From positions 1-64,000 of the forward strand of contig NZ_QZDT01000005.1 of the NCBI RefSeq assembly GCF_009917485.1: a DNA stretch of 64,000 nt. Direction: 5' to 3'. A program made the position numbers and the translations under genes. Origin of the DNA: Parablautia muri. GTDB taxonomy: Bacteria > Bacillota > Clostridia > Lachnospirales > Lachnospiraceae. The notes beneath the pieces were generated by a model. That model did no database searches. It was not told where the DNA came from and worked only from the letters and a program-made list of their open reading frames with translations. Shown here piece after piece: positions 34,782 through 44,354 of this stretch (position 1 is the first letter of the stretch; the number at the start of each line of letters is the position of its first letter).

Positions 34782-35822
34782 ATGCATCTATTTTCCGATA
34801 GAAAGTTCAAATACTTTTCTTGCAATAACTGCAAAAAAATATTTGAATCTTCTTTTATCATATTTTTATTTTGTATTTTTTCACCTGTATTTCTTACAAG
34901 CTGCAGCAGTTCTTTTGTAAAAGATTCGCCGGTTACGGGAAATGGGTTTTATTTTGATACGGTTGTGTCGATTACGTTATATGAAGGCGGGTCTGAGGAA
35001 TTGCTGGAACAGTGTATGGGGCTGGCTGAATATTATGAAAATCTGCTTAGTCCTAATGTTGAGGGAAGTGATGTTTGGAAGTTAAACCACAGCATGGGAC
35101 AGGCGGTGGCTGTGGATGAGGATACTTTGGAATTGTTGGAGATTGCTTTAAGGTATGCCCGGCTTTCCGATGGACTGGTGGATCCGTCTATTGGTTCTTT
35201 GTCCCAGCTTTGGAATTTTGGGTCTGATAATCAGGCTATTGTTCCCTCAAAGCAGCAAATTGAGGAAGCATTATCACATGTGGATTATCATTCTATCATT
35301 ATAAATGGCAATCAGGTGACGTTAAATGATCCTATGGCACAGGCGGAGCTTGGTTTTATTGCTAAGGGATATATTGGAGATAAGCTGAAAGAATATCTGC
35401 TCTCTAAGGGTGTTACCTCTGCTTTGATTAATTTAGGAGGCAATGTGGTTGCGGTAGGAAATAAACCGGATGGAACTCCTTTTCGTGTTGGTATTCAGCA
35501 GCCTTTTGCGCCATCCGGCACTCCTGCGCTTTCACTGGATATTTCTGATATGAGTGTGGTTTCCTCCGGTAATTATGAACGCTTCTTTGAAAAGGATGGA
35601 GAATTTTATCACCATATTTTATCCACAGATAACGGCTATCCTGCCCAAAGCGGCCTGTCGCAGGTAACGATTTTAAGCCCTGATTCGGTTGACGGAGATG
35701 CGCTTTCTACCCTTTGTTTTATTTTAGGGTATGAAAAAGCGCTCTCTTTGCTTGAAAGCTTTCCAGAAATACAGGCGGTTTTCATCACAAAGGAGGGCGA
35801 TATTTTATACGTGAATTTTTAA
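34782..35822 (+). CDS. apbE: FAD:protein FMN transferase, lipoprotein
   Basis: A 346-residue flavin transferase that attaches FMN to a Thr of target proteins such as the RnfG and RnfD subunits. It has a lipoprotein signal (FLTSCSSS, so the Cys is at about residue 36), then TGNGFYFDTVVSITLY, VDPSIGSLSQLWNFG, AELGFIAKGYIGDK, ALINLGGNVVAVG and GDALSTLCFILG, all ApbE blocks. The start was set to ATG 34782, about 9 nt after GGAAGGGG; the longer frame from 34683 has no site. The rnf operon lies 1.1 kb away on the other strand, an obvious client. Confidence 0.92.
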   Translation: MHLFSDRKFKYFSCNNCKKIFESSFIIFLFCIFSPVFLTSCSSSFVKDSPVTGNGFYFDTVVSITLYEGGSEELLEQCMGLAEYYENLLSPNVEGSDVWKLNHSMGQAVAVDEDTLELLEIALRYARLSDGLVDPSIGSLSQLWNFGSDNQAIVPSKQQIEEALSHVDYHSIIINGNQVTLNDPMAQAELGFIAKGYIGDKLKEYLLSKGVTSALINLGGNVVAVGNKPDGTPFRVGIQQPFAPSGTPALSLDISDMSVVSSGNYERFFEKDGEFYHHILSTDNGYPAQSGLSQVTILSPDSVDGDALSTLCFILGYEKALSLLESFPEIQAVFITKEGDILYVNF

Positions 35823-35848
35823 ATTCCTTGTTAGATACTATTTTCGTT

Positions 35849-35877
35849 AAAAAGAGCGGAGGGAAACTCCGCTCTTT
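35849..35877. terminator. Terminator between convergent genes
   Basis: AAAGAGCGGAG/CTCCGCTCTTT, a perfect 11-bp stem with a 5-nt loop. It serves apbE on the plus strand and probably the rnf/aldo-keto reductase transcript on the minus strand. Confidence 0.8.
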
Positions 35878-35893
35878 AGGATGATTCACACTT

Positions 35894-36934
35894 TTATTTT
35901 ACGCTCACTTTTCCGTCAAGTACTTCTTTATAATCTTCTAAGTTTCTGGCAAGAAGATTGGGCGTATCAAGGCCATACGGACATTTGGCTTTACACTGGT
36001 TGCAGTGCAGGCAGTTTTCAATCTTCCCCATCATCTCCTTAGCCTTATCTGTCAGCCAGCCATCGGAAGGCGATCTTCTAAGAAGCAGCGACATTCTGGC
36101 GCAGGTATTGATTTCAATTCCCACCGGGCAAGGCATACAATAGCCGCATCCTCTGCAGAACTCACCACATAGTTCTTCTCTATCCTGATTGATTAGGGCT
36201 TTTATTTCATCGGTCATTACCGGAGGATTCTCTATGTAGGATAAAAATTCTTCCAGCTCGTTTTCCCTCTGTATGCCCCAAATAGGCAGCACATTGTCAA
36301 ATTCGGCCGCATGTGCGTAGGCTGCCGCAGAATTGGTAATCAGACCGCCGGAAAGCGCCTTCATTGCGATAAATCCCATATTTGCTTTTTTGCACCCTTC
36401 TACCAATTCTTCCTCTTTGTCCCCGGCAAGATAGCTGAAAGGAAATTGTAATGTCTCATACAAACCGCTTTCAATGGCCTCTTTTGCCACTCCCAGCCTG
36501 TGGTTTGTAATTCCGATATGGCGGATTTTGCCAGCCGCTTTAGCCTCTAAAGCAGCATCATAGAGACCGCTTTCATCTCCTGTCTTAGGGCAAAATGCCG
36601 GATTGTGGAACTGATAAATATCTATATAATCTGTGCGAAGCATTTCAAGGCTTGTTTCCAAATCCTTTTTCATGGCTTCTCCTGTTTGCGCTCCTGACTT
36701 GGTTGCTATAAAAATTTTTTCACGCATTCCCTCAAAGGCAAGTCCTAACTTATACTCGCTGTCGCTGTAGGCCCTTGCCGTATCAAAAAAGCGCATACCG
36801 CCTTCATATGCTCTGCGCAGCAATTTAACCGCCGCCTCAGCGCTAACCCTCTGAATCGGCAATGCACCGAAAGCGTTTTTGTTTACAACAATATCTGTAC
36901 TTCCAAGTCTAACCTGGACCTTATGATTTCCCAT
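35894..36934 (-). CDS. Aldo/keto reductase with C-terminal 4Fe-4S domain
   Basis: A 346-residue cytosolic oxidoreductase. The N-terminal ~250 residues are a TIM-barrel aldo/keto reductase (FFDTARAYSDSEYKLG with the catalytic Asp and Tyr; Lys in FIATKSG; QFHNP). The C-terminal ~75 residues carry two ferredoxin-like cysteine sets, CRGCGYCMPCPVGI and CLHCNQCKAKCPYGLD. It follows rnfB on the minus strand, so it may share the operon and draw electrons from ferredoxin. Start at ATG 36934 with GGAGGG 7 nt upstream. Substrate unknown. Confidence 0.85.
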   Translation of the reverse strand: MGNHKVQVRLGSTDIVVNKNAFGALPIQRVSAEAAVKLLRRAYEGGMRFFDTARAYSDSEYKLGLAFEGMREKIFIATKSGAQTGEAMKKDLETSLEMLRTDYIDIYQFHNPAFCPKTGDESGLYDAALEAKAAGKIRHIGITNHRLGVAKEAIESGLYETLQFPFSYLAGDKEEELVEGCKKANMGFIAMKALSGGLITNSAAAYAHAAEFDNVLPIWGIQRENELEEFLSYIENPPVMTDEIKALINQDREELCGEFCRGCGYCMPCPVGIEINTCARMSLLLRRSPSDGWLTDKAKEMMGKIENCLHCNQCKAKCPYGLDTPNLLARNLEDYKEVLDGKVSVK

Positions 36935-37034
36935 CCATTCACCCTCCATCTCAAACCGTCTCCTACAACGAAAGTTAAGGAGACGGGCTGAATTAGCATA
37001 TATTATTTTGTTACTATTACTATATTACCTGTTA

Positions 37035-37832
37035 CTATATATTTACAATAGACTTTCTTGGGCATTTGCCTGCACATGCCCCGCAGCTTACACACTTTTC
37101 ATAATCAATTGTGGCATTAAAGTCCGTAATTTCCACCGCCTCAGAGGCGCAGTTCTTTTTACAAAGCTGGCACCCTATACAGCCTGCGCTGCAGGCTTTC
37201 ATTGTAACCGGTCCCTTATCCTTTGAACTGCACGCCACCGCATATTTCGCGTCATATGGAATCAGGGAAATCAAATTCTTCGGGCAGGCCTCAACGCATT
37301 TTCCACATGCCTTACATTTCTCTTTGTCCACTACAGCCACACCATTTTCCACATGAATCGCATCAAAAGGGCAGGCTTTCACGCAGCTGCCATATCCAAG
37401 ACATCCATAACTACAACTCTTTGCTCCTCCGTTTGGCACAAAAGACAACATCCGGCAGTCTTCAATTCCACTGTATTCATAGTCCAATGTAACTTTATCA
37501 CAGTCGCCCTGACATTGCACGTATGCACGCATCCGCACACTTTCTCCGGCTTCTACGCCCATGATACCGGCAATCACCTTCCCCACTGGCTCGCCGCCTA
37601 CAGGACAGGCATTTACCGCAGCTTCTCCCTTGGCAATAGCCGCCGCAAGTCCACTACAGCCTGGGAAACCGCAGCCGCCACAATTATTGCCGGGCAAAGC
37701 CGCTAAAACCGCTTCTTCCTTTTCGTCTACTTCTACTTTAAACTTGATGGCTGCTATCCCCAGGAAAAGTCCAATGAAAAGTCCAACGCCTCCCACCACA
37801 ACCACAGCAAGCAAAACACCTGTTATATTCAT
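37035..37832 (-). CDS. rnfB: Rnf complex subunit B (ferredoxin-binding iron-sulfur protein)
   Basis: A 265-residue subunit of the ferredoxin:NAD+ oxidoreductase that pumps Na+ or H+. An N-terminal membrane helix (residues ~3-25) is followed by the RnfB four-cysteine motif CGGCGFPGC and then several 2[4Fe-4S] cluster motifs (CSYGCLGYGSCVKACPFDAI; CKACGKCVEACPKNLI; CIGCQLCKKNCASEA; CVSCGACAGKCPRKSI). Start at ATG 37832, 6 nt after GGAGGG. It is the last rnf gene, as in the usual rnfCDGEAB order. Confidence 0.95.
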   Translation of the reverse strand: MNITGVLLAVVVVGGVGLFIGLFLGIAAIKFKVEVDEKEEAVLAALPGNNCGGCGFPGCSGLAAAIAKGEAAVNACPVGGEPVGKVIAGIMGVEAGESVRMRAYVQCQGDCDKVTLDYEYSGIEDCRMLSFVPNGGAKSCSYGCLGYGSCVKACPFDAIHVENGVAVVDKEKCKACGKCVEACPKNLISLIPYDAKYAVACSSKDKGPVTMKACSAGCIGCQLCKKNCASEAVEITDFNATIDYEKCVSCGACAGKCPRKSIVNI

Positions 37833-37904
37833 ACAAACCCTCCATGCTGCCGACATCTCATTCATTCGAGCGCCGACACAAATTTGTTCTTAGTCCGATA
37901 CCGC

Positions 37905-38483
37905 CTACAGCAATCCTGAAAATCCACAGAAAGCAATTGCCATCAGTCCGGCAGTCAGTAAAACAATCGGCATTCCTTGAAAGGATTCCGGAATATCATT
38001 GTATTCCATCTTTTCTCTGATACCGGCAAGGATAACAATTGATATGGTAAATCCGACAGCCGTTGCAAATCCGTTTACGATTCCTGTAAGAATCCCATAA
38101 TTTTTCTGCACATTGGTAAGCGCAACACCCAGCACGGCACAGTTCGTGGTAATCAGTGGAAGGTAAACTCCAAGCGCTTGATATAAGGATTTCATAAATT
38201 TCTTCAAAAACATTTCCACAAATTGCACCAACGCAGCAATAACCAAAATAAATACAATTGTTTGCAGGTAGGTCAAATCAAACGGCGTTAATATGTATTT
38301 ATAAATAACACCCGCTACAGCAGAGGCTAATGTAATCACAAAAATAACCGCACTCCCCATGCCTGCCGCTGTACCGGTTTTTTTCGATACGCCCAGGAAA
38401 GGACACAGCCCTAAAAACTGGCTTAAGACTACATTGCTGACTAATGAGGATGAGATTAAGATAATCAGTAAATCTTTAATCAT
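37905..38483 (-). CDS. rnfA: Rnf complex subunit A
   Basis: A 192-residue membrane protein with about six hydrophobic segments, paralogous to RnfE. Family segments include SQFLGLCPFLGVSKK and NCAVLGVALTN, each with a conserved Cys that binds a membrane iron-sulfur cluster with RnfE. It overlaps the end of rnfE by 8 nt and has a good GGAGGGG site. It forms the ion-conducting core with RnfD and RnfE. Confidence 0.95.
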   Translation of the reverse strand: MIKDLLIILISSSLVSNVVLSQFLGLCPFLGVSKKTGTAAGMGSAVIFVITLASAVAGVIYKYILTPFDLTYLQTIVFILVIAALVQFVEMFLKKFMKSLYQALGVYLPLITTNCAVLGVALTNVQKNYGILTGIVNGFATAVGFTISIVILAGIREKMEYNDIPESFQGMPIVLLTAGLMAIAFCGFSGLL

Positions 38484-39252
38484 TGTTCTTCCCCTCCTTC
38501 TTCTTTGCAGACTTTTCCGCTCTATCTCCGTTTTCTTTTACCGCTTCTTTGGCGGATGTGTCAATCAACCTTTTACTGCAGCCTGACTCCTGGCAATTCA
38601 TGCAGTCGGAATTGCAGCCTGACTGAATTTTTGACATATCCCTGCCTCTTTTTTCTCCGGCTATTTTAACTTTATTTTGAATTGCAGTTAACGCAGCAAG
38701 TACAAAGAAGGCTCCCGGTGCCAATACAAAAATACTGCAGGGTACATAGCTTTCCGGCATCACGCCAAACCCAAACAGCTCCCCTGCACCAATCAATTCT
38801 CTGACAGCGCCAATGATGGTAAGCGCGCAGGTAAAGCCAAGGCCCATGCCTATTCCGTCAAAAAGAGAAGCCACAACCCCATTTTTGGATGCATAAGCCT
38901 CCGCACGGCCTAAAATAATACAATTCACAACGATGAGAGGAATATAAAGCCCAAGTGCGCTGTATAAAAAGGGAATATATGCTTTCAGTAAAAGCTCTAC
39001 CACCGTCACAAAAGATGCAATAATCACAATAAAAGCAGGTATACGCACCTTATCCGGTATGACTTTACGCAGCATGGAAATAAACATATTGCTGAGGGCT
39101 AACACCACCATAGTGGTAAGACCCATTCCAAGACCGTTCATCGCCGAGGTGGTAACTGCCAGTGTAGGACACATTCCCAGCATCAGCACAAAAGTAGGAT
39201 TTTCTTTTATCAGCCCGTTTAGCAGGCGCTCCGTTATTTTATTCTGCTTCAT
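38476..39252 (-). CDS. rnfE: Rnf complex subunit E, with Cys-rich tail
   Basis: A 258-residue membrane subunit, homologous to RnfA. The conserved NPTFVLMLGMCPTLAVTTS and VVNCIILGRAEAYASKNG segments each carry a Cys for the membrane iron-sulfur cluster. About 60 residues extend past the usual end: a CNSDCMNCQESGC cluster followed by a Lys/Glu tail, which is unusual. Start at ATG 39252, 8 nt after AGGAGG, overlapping the rnfG end. Confidence 0.93.
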   Translation of the reverse strand: MKQNKITERLLNGLIKENPTFVLMLGMCPTLAVTTSAMNGLGMGLTTMVVLALSNMFISMLRKVIPDKVRIPAFIVIIASFVTVVELLLKAYIPFLYSALGLYIPLIVVNCIILGRAEAYASKNGVVASLFDGIGMGLGFTCALTIIGAVRELIGAGELFGFGVMPESYVPCSIFVLAPGAFFVLAALTAIQNKVKIAGEKRGRDMSKIQSGCNSDCMNCQESGCSKRLIDTSAKEAVKENGDRAEKSAKKKEGKNND

Positions 39253-39862
39253 TGCCGCCACCTCCTAACTGTGATTGGAAATAGTAAAGGCCGCCATTTA
39301 CTGCCGTTGTGACAGCATTTGTGGTAATTGTGGCCCCGCTGATGGCATCAATCTCGCTGTCAGAAACCGCACCTGTTTTCGTGTATGTAAAGACGGAAAC
39401 ATTTTTTCCTGCAAACTGGGGCTTTAGTACGTCTTCCGCCTTCATGCCAAGACCGGCAGTTTCCGATATACTTAAGATAGATATACCGTTCAGCGTGCCG
39501 TCCATGCCAATTCCCATGGTAAAAGTAATATCTCCTCCATAACCCTCATGGCTCGTCACCGTAAGAACATACCCAAGCCCATTTCCATTTCCGTCAAGTG
39601 CGATAAGGGCGTTATCAATATCCACAGCCTCAAAGCCTGCCTTTTCCCATTCCGCCTTCCAGTTCTCATCCTCTTTTGAAACCACTTCCTGTTCCTGAAA
39701 CTCTAAGGCATCTGGAAATACCTCCGCATAAGCTTCTTTTGCCGCTTTTTCCTCTGCTATGGCAATAGGCTCTTTAGTGATCTCATATACCAGTCCTAAA
39801 ATCAATCCGGAAAATAATGTAATCACCAGGAGGATCGCAGCATCCTTTATCATATTTTTCAT
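39239..39862 (-). CDS. rnfG: Rnf complex subunit G (flavoprotein)
   Basis: A 207-residue protein: one N-terminal membrane helix (residues ~7-27) and an FMN-binding domain. The SGATITTNAVT segment near residue 180 is the flavinylation motif where ApbE joins FMN to Thr. The nearby apbE gene should supply this modification. Its ATG overlaps the rnfD stop (ATGA), so translation is coupled. Confidence 0.94.
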   Translation of the reverse strand: MKNMIKDAAILLVITLFSGLILGLVYEITKEPIAIAEEKAAKEAYAEVFPDALEFQEQEVVSKEDENWKAEWEKAGFEAVDIDNALIALDGNGNGLGYVLTVTSHEGYGGDITFTMGIGMDGTLNGISILSISETAGLGMKAEDVLKPQFAGKNVSVFTYTKTGAVSDSEIDAISGATITTNAVTTAVNGGLYYFQSQLGGGGNEAE

Positions 39863-40791
39863 GCTCTCTCCCCTCCTTTTCCAAACGCCTTCGGCATGGT
39901 AATCTTTTCAATGAGGGGAACCAGCAGATTTCCTAAAATGATTGCATAGGAGACACCCTCTGCCGATGGTCCGAAAATCCGGAAGATTCCGGTCAGGATT
40001 CCCAAAATCACACCGTACAAATATCTTCCCTTCTTCGTCACCGGGCTTGTCACATAATCCGTAGCCATAAAGAAGGCTCCCAGCATCAGGCCGCCGCCCG
40101 CCAAGTGGGCGCTGACAAAAGCCAGATCAAAACCATGACCGCCAAACAAGAAAATAAATATAACAAATGTTATTATGTAAGTTCCCGGTATCTTTAAATC
40201 AATCACACCCAAAAGAATCAGGAAACATGCACCGATTACAATCGCTATCATAGATGTTTCCCCTATGACACCGCCTGTTCTTCCCACTACCATGTCAAGA
40301 ATATTAACGCTCTCCCCCGCTTTAAGGCTGGCTAAAGGAGTCGGGCCTGTGTAGGCATCGCAATCAAAATTGCACATGATAGAGGTATAGGAAATCAGCA
40401 AAAAGCACCTTGCGCCTAATGCCGGGTTCATAAAGTTCTGCCCCAGCCCTCCAAAGAGCATTTTTACCACTAAAATAGCAAAAATACCGCCAACCACGCC
40501 AATCCACCAGGGAGCTGTGGAAGGAAGATTAAGGGCTAATAAAAGCCCTGTCACTACACACGAGAAATCGCCTATTGTAACCTTTTTGTGCATAGCCTTT
40601 TCATAAACATATTCTGTCAGCACGCAGGTTGCCACTGTAATTAGAATTAAAATAAGTGCATCCAACCCAAAATTAAAAATACCAAAGCCTGCCGCAGGAA
40701 GTAATGCGATTACCACTGCAAGCATGATGTTACTGGTAGTAACCTTCGACCGGACATGGGGATTGGACGAAACTTTCATCAAATCGCTCAT
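39859..40791 (-). CDS. rnfD: Rnf complex subunit D
   Basis: A 310-residue membrane subunit with about eight to nine hydrophobic segments. Typical RnfD parts: VSSNPHVRSKVTTSNIM at the start, GDFSCVVTGLLLALNLPSTA, and FMNPALGARCFLL. It binds covalent FMN in the family and helps form the ion path. It lies 21 nt after rnfC and overlaps rnfG by 4 nt. Confidence 0.94.
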   Translation of the reverse strand: MSDLMKVSSNPHVRSKVTTSNIMLAVVIALLPAAGFGIFNFGLDALILILITVATCVLTEYVYEKAMHKKVTIGDFSCVVTGLLLALNLPSTAPWWIGVVGGIFAILVVKMLFGGLGQNFMNPALGARCFLLISYTSIMCNFDCDAYTGPTPLASLKAGESVNILDMVVGRTGGVIGETSMIAIVIGACFLILLGVIDLKIPGTYIITFVIFIFLFGGHGFDLAFVSAHLAGGGLMLGAFFMATDYVTSPVTKKGRYLYGVILGILTGIFRIFGPSAEGVSYAIILGNLLVPLIEKITMPKAFGKGGERA

Positions 40792-40812
40792 TTTTATTCC
40801 TTTCCTCCTACT

Positions 40813-42129
40813 TTATTTTTTCTTCTTTGCAAGCTGCATCTTTCGCATGGATTTAATTACCTGCGTAAGAGGACGTTTTGCCGGGCAGATGAAACTGCAG
40901 CATCCGCACTCGCAACATTCCATTCCGTCATTTTTTACAAACGCTTCTTCGTCATAATGCTCCGCATAATCCGCCAGTTTCCGCGGAACTACCCTGCCGG
41001 GACATACTTCCACACACTTGCCGCAATTAATGCAGGCGGAAGGCTCCATAGCCGATACCTCGTCCTTTGTCAGGCATAGAAGTGCGGAGGATGTCTTAGT
41101 AGCCGGCACATCCAAATCAAAGATAGCAAATCCCATCATAGGACCGCCGGACACAATCTTAACAGGCTCCTGATTGAAACCTCCGGCCTCCTCTACCAAT
41201 TCATGATAATTGGTGCCGATTCTTACTTTAAAATTCCTGGGATCAACAATTGCATCTCCGGTAACTGTTACAATCCTGTACATAAGCGGTTTTCCCAGTA
41301 TAACGGCATTATAAATAGATATTACGGTATCCACATTGTTGACCACGCATCCCGCATCTGCCGGCAGCTGCGCGGAGTTGATGGCACGCCCTGTGGCTGC
41401 GTAGATCAACTGCCGCTCAGCCCCTTGCGGATACTTGGTTTTAAGAGCTTTCACCGTAATTTTATTCTCATCCTTGGTAAGACTTTTCAGCTTTTCGATG
41501 CAGTCCGGCTTATTGTCTTCCACGGCCAAAATCCCTCTGGCATTGTCAAACAGGCTTAAAGATACCTTAAGCCCTCCTATCAGCTTCTCCGGCTCCTCAA
41601 GCATTTTGCGGTAATCGGAGGTGAGATAAGGCTCGCACTCCGCGCAGTTTACAATCACATATTCTATTTTATCAGGCTCCTTGGGAGAAAGCTTAACAGC
41701 CGTGGGGAACCCTGCGCCACCCATGCCTACAATTCCCGCCTCCCGAATCATATTAATTTTTTCTTCTTTGGTTAGCTTTTCAAAAGGCGGTACCTTGGGC
41801 CAGTCTATCTCCTCATACAGCCCATCGTTTTCAACAACAATGCACATTACGTTGTCGCCTGTTACCACTCTTCTTGGCTCTATTGCCTTAACCGTACCGG
41901 ATACGGTTGCATAAATAGGTGCGGACACAAATCCGCCTGCCTCCGCAATTTTCTGTCCGGTCAGTACCTTGTCACCCTTTTTTACTACCGGCTTCGCCGG
42001 CGCCCCAATGTGCTGGGATAGGGGATACACCAGATCTCCCTTAGGAAAGATCTCCTTAATCGGCTTATCCTTCGACAAATCCTTTCCGTCATAAGGATGA
42101 ATCCCTCCCGTAAACGTTAACCTTGCCAC
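40813..42129 (-). CDS. rnfC: Rnf complex subunit C (NADH-binding)
   Basis: A 438-residue peripheral subunit, the NAD+/NADH site of the complex. The start (FTGGIHPYDGKDLS, GTG codon after AAGAAGGG) is followed by the FMN/NADH-binding fold with GIVGMGGAGFPTAVKL. The C-terminus has two 4Fe-4S motifs, CINCGKCVEVCP and CCECGCCSFICP. It is the first gene of the rnfCDGEAB operon; its promoter should lie in 42130-42290, which also serves the divergent nuclease gene. Confidence 0.95.
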   Translation of the reverse strand: MARLTFTGGIHPYDGKDLSKDKPIKEIFPKGDLVYPLSQHIGAPAKPVVKKGDKVLTGQKIAEAGGFVSAPIYATVSGTVKAIEPRRVVTGDNVMCIVVENDGLYEEIDWPKVPPFEKLTKEEKINMIREAGIVGMGGAGFPTAVKLSPKEPDKIEYVIVNCAECEPYLTSDYRKMLEEPEKLIGGLKVSLSLFDNARGILAVEDNKPDCIEKLKSLTKDENKITVKALKTKYPQGAERQLIYAATGRAINSAQLPADAGCVVNNVDTVISIYNAVILGKPLMYRIVTVTGDAIVDPRNFKVRIGTNYHELVEEAGGFNQEPVKIVSGGPMMGFAIFDLDVPATKTSSALLCLTKDEVSAMEPSACINCGKCVEVCPGRVVPRKLADYAEHYDEEAFVKNDGMECCECGCCSFICPAKRPLTQVIKSMRKMQLAKKKK

Positions 42130-42292
42130 TCAACACCCTTCTTTCCATACGTATTGACAGATATCAAAGCTGATATTCCATCTATTTAAATATACTATTT
42201 TTTTGTCGAAAATACTACTGTAATTTAAAAAAATATGCTACACTAATATAGGAATATTATAGCTCAAATGGGCTTATTGACAGGAGGCTTCC

Positions 42293-43396
42293 ATGAAAAC
42301 AGAAGAAATCATTCTCGGTAATTTTAGCTTAAAATATCCATTGGAACTTTTAACTCCCCTAGAACAAATTTTATTTTTAGATATAGAAACTACCGGCTTT
42401 TTGTCCTCCAGTTCTGCAGTGTATTTAATTGGCTGTGCTTTTTATGCAGAGCATAATTGGATTGTAAGACAGTGGTTTGCGCAGACTCCCGATGAGGAAT
42501 GCGAACTGATAAAATCCTTTTTGTCCTTCGCCTCAAAATACACTTATCTTGTCCATTATAATGGTAATACCTTTGATTTGCCCTTTTTGATGCATAAGGC
42601 TGAAAAATACGACATTCCCTGCAATTTTGGAAATATGGCTGGGCTTGATATTTATCGCCGCATAGCGCCCTACAAAAATTTCTTAAAACTTCCTGATTGC
42701 AAGCTGAAAACAGTGGAACAGTTTCTCGGTATTAAGCGTGAGGATACTTACAGTGGCGGCGAGCTGGTACAGGTTTACAGAGAATTTACCTTCTCTCACG
42801 ACTACAACCTTTATCGTACCCTGCTTTTTCACAACTCAGACGATTTAAAGGGAATGTTGGAAATTCTTCCTATTCTGTCCTACTATGATCTGTTTAACAG
42901 CAGTCTCAAAGCCAGAAAGGTACAGGCCAATTATTACAATGATATTCACGGCGTTCCACGAAAAGAACTCGTGCTTCAATTGGTCTTTGCCTCCCCGCTT
43001 CCGGTTCCCATTGCCTTTATGGGTAAAGGGTGCCACTTTAAAGGGGAAGGCTATGAGGGTATTTTAATCGTTCCTATTTATGAGGAGGAGCTTAAATACT
43101 TTTATGCAAATTATAAAGACTATTATTATCTTCCCACAGAAGATATGGCACTACATAAATCAATCTCCTCTTTTGTGGACCGGGATTACAGACAGCAGGC
43201 AACCGCCTCCAACTGCTATACCAGAAAATTATCCAGCTATCTTCCCCAGTGGAAAGTGCTTGTAGAACCCTTTTTTAAACGGGAATATAAAAGTAAGGAT
43301 TTATTCTTCGAACTTACAGACGATATTAAGAAAAACCGGCAGCTATTTTCAGATTATGCAAGCCATATATTAAACATAATGGCGCTTCAAGAGTAA
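42293..43396 (+). CDS. RNase H-like (YprB-type) 3'-5' exonuclease domain protein
   Basis: A 367-residue soluble protein. Residues ~25-190 show a DEDD-type exonuclease fold: FLDIETTGF, HYNGNTFDLPFL with a conserved Asp, LDIYRR, and SGGELV with a late Asp/Tyr set. It matches the YprB ribonuclease H-like family found in Firmicutes. The C-terminal ~170 residues have no clear match. Substrate is unknown; nucleic acid trimming is likely. Start ATG 42293 follows ACAGGAGG at 7 nt. Confidence 0.8.
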   Translation: MKTEEIILGNFSLKYPLELLTPLEQILFLDIETTGFLSSSSAVYLIGCAFYAEHNWIVRQWFAQTPDEECELIKSFLSFASKYTYLVHYNGNTFDLPFLMHKAEKYDIPCNFGNMAGLDIYRRIAPYKNFLKLPDCKLKTVEQFLGIKREDTYSGGELVQVYREFTFSHDYNLYRTLLFHNSDDLKGMLEILPILSYYDLFNSSLKARKVQANYYNDIHGVPRKELVLQLVFASPLPVPIAFMGKGCHFKGEGYEGILIVPIYEEELKYFYANYKDYYYLPTEDMALHKSISSFVDRDYRQQATASNCYTRKLSSYLPQWKVLVEPFFKREYKSKDLFFELTDDIKKNRQLFSDYASHILNIMALQE

Positions 43397-43470
43397 TGTA
43401 AAGGGAATTTTTAAGACGTGCGGCATTCGCTAAATGTCTGCTTCGCAGCCGCCTGGTTCATCACTCCCAG

Positions 43471-43509
43471 AAAAAAGGGACAGAATGCAAACCATTCTGT
43501 CCCTTTTTT
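43471..43509. terminator. Bidirectional terminator
   Basis: A perfect 17-bp stem, AAAAAAGGGACAGAATG with its complement, around a 5-nt loop, between the convergent nuclease gene and cheR. Confidence 0.85.
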
Positions 43510-43534
43510 ACTACCGCTTGAACTATCAGGAGTT

Positions 43535-44323
43535 TTAATTAGCAGGGTGCTCATAATAGAAAGAATTTTTTCTATTATAGCCAATCTCTCTGTAATTAAT
43601 AATCTGCTCTGTACTTCCGATAAAGAGGATTCCGCCTGGAGCTAATGAATTGTAAAACTTCTTAAACACTTCATCCTTGGCTTCCTCTGTAAAATAGATC
43701 AACACGTTACGGCAGACTATCATATGATACCCTCTGGCGTAATTGTTATCTAAAAGATTATGCTCCTTAAATTCAACTCTGGACTTAATCTCATTGGATA
43801 TCTGATAGGAAAGACCTATCTTGGTAAAATACTTTTTCTTTAAATCATCCGGAACCGCAGCAATGCTTTTTGCGCTGTAAAGTCCTACTTTTGCTTTTGC
43901 AATAACCTGCTTATCCAAATCCGTAGCTGTAATACGAATCTGATTAAGCGGAATGTGCCTTGATAATGCCATTACAAGAGAATACGGTTCATCACCTGTA
44001 GAGCAGGCAGCGCTCCAAATCTTCAAATTCTTTCCAAACTTGGTTATTAATTCCGGTATAATTTGATTTTCTAATAATTTCCACTGGTCAGGATTTCTGT
44101 AAAACTCAGAAACATTAATCGTCAGAAAGTTAATAAATTCTTCAAACTTCCCCTTGTCTGTCTTGATAAGCTGCACATATGGCTCATATCCTTTCACACC
44201 ATTCTTGGCAATCAATGAGTCAATTCTGCGTTTCATCTGCTTTTCTTTGTAGGCATTTAGATCAATTTTGGTCAAAGTGAGCACCGCACTCTTAAATTTT
44301 TCATAATCATATGCCGTAGTCAT
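43535..44323 (-). CDS. CheR-type protein-glutamate methyltransferase
   Basis: A 262-residue enzyme that methylates glutamates of chemoreceptors using S-adenosylmethionine. Blocks: NVSEFYRNPDQW in the N-terminal domain, SAACSTGDEPYSLVMAL (SAM site), ITATDLDKQVIAKAK, and VCRNVLIYF. It follows the S1-like gene by 31 nt on the same strand, so it seems part of the ispH-rpsA transcript; no chemotaxis receptor or other che gene is in the window, which makes the location odd. Confidence 0.88.
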   Translation of the reverse strand: MTTAYDYEKFKSAVLTLTKIDLNAYKEKQMKRRIDSLIAKNGVKGYEPYVQLIKTDKGKFEEFINFLTINVSEFYRNPDQWKLLENQIIPELITKFGKNLKIWSAACSTGDEPYSLVMALSRHIPLNQIRITATDLDKQVIAKAKVGLYSAKSIAAVPDDLKKKYFTKIGLSYQISNEIKSRVEFKEHNLLDNNYARGYHMIVCRNVLIYFTEEAKDEVFKKFYNSLAPGGILFIGSTEQIINYREIGYNRKNSFYYEHPAN

Positions 44324-44354
44324 CGCAAATTCGTTCCCCCTTTTTACTTACACA

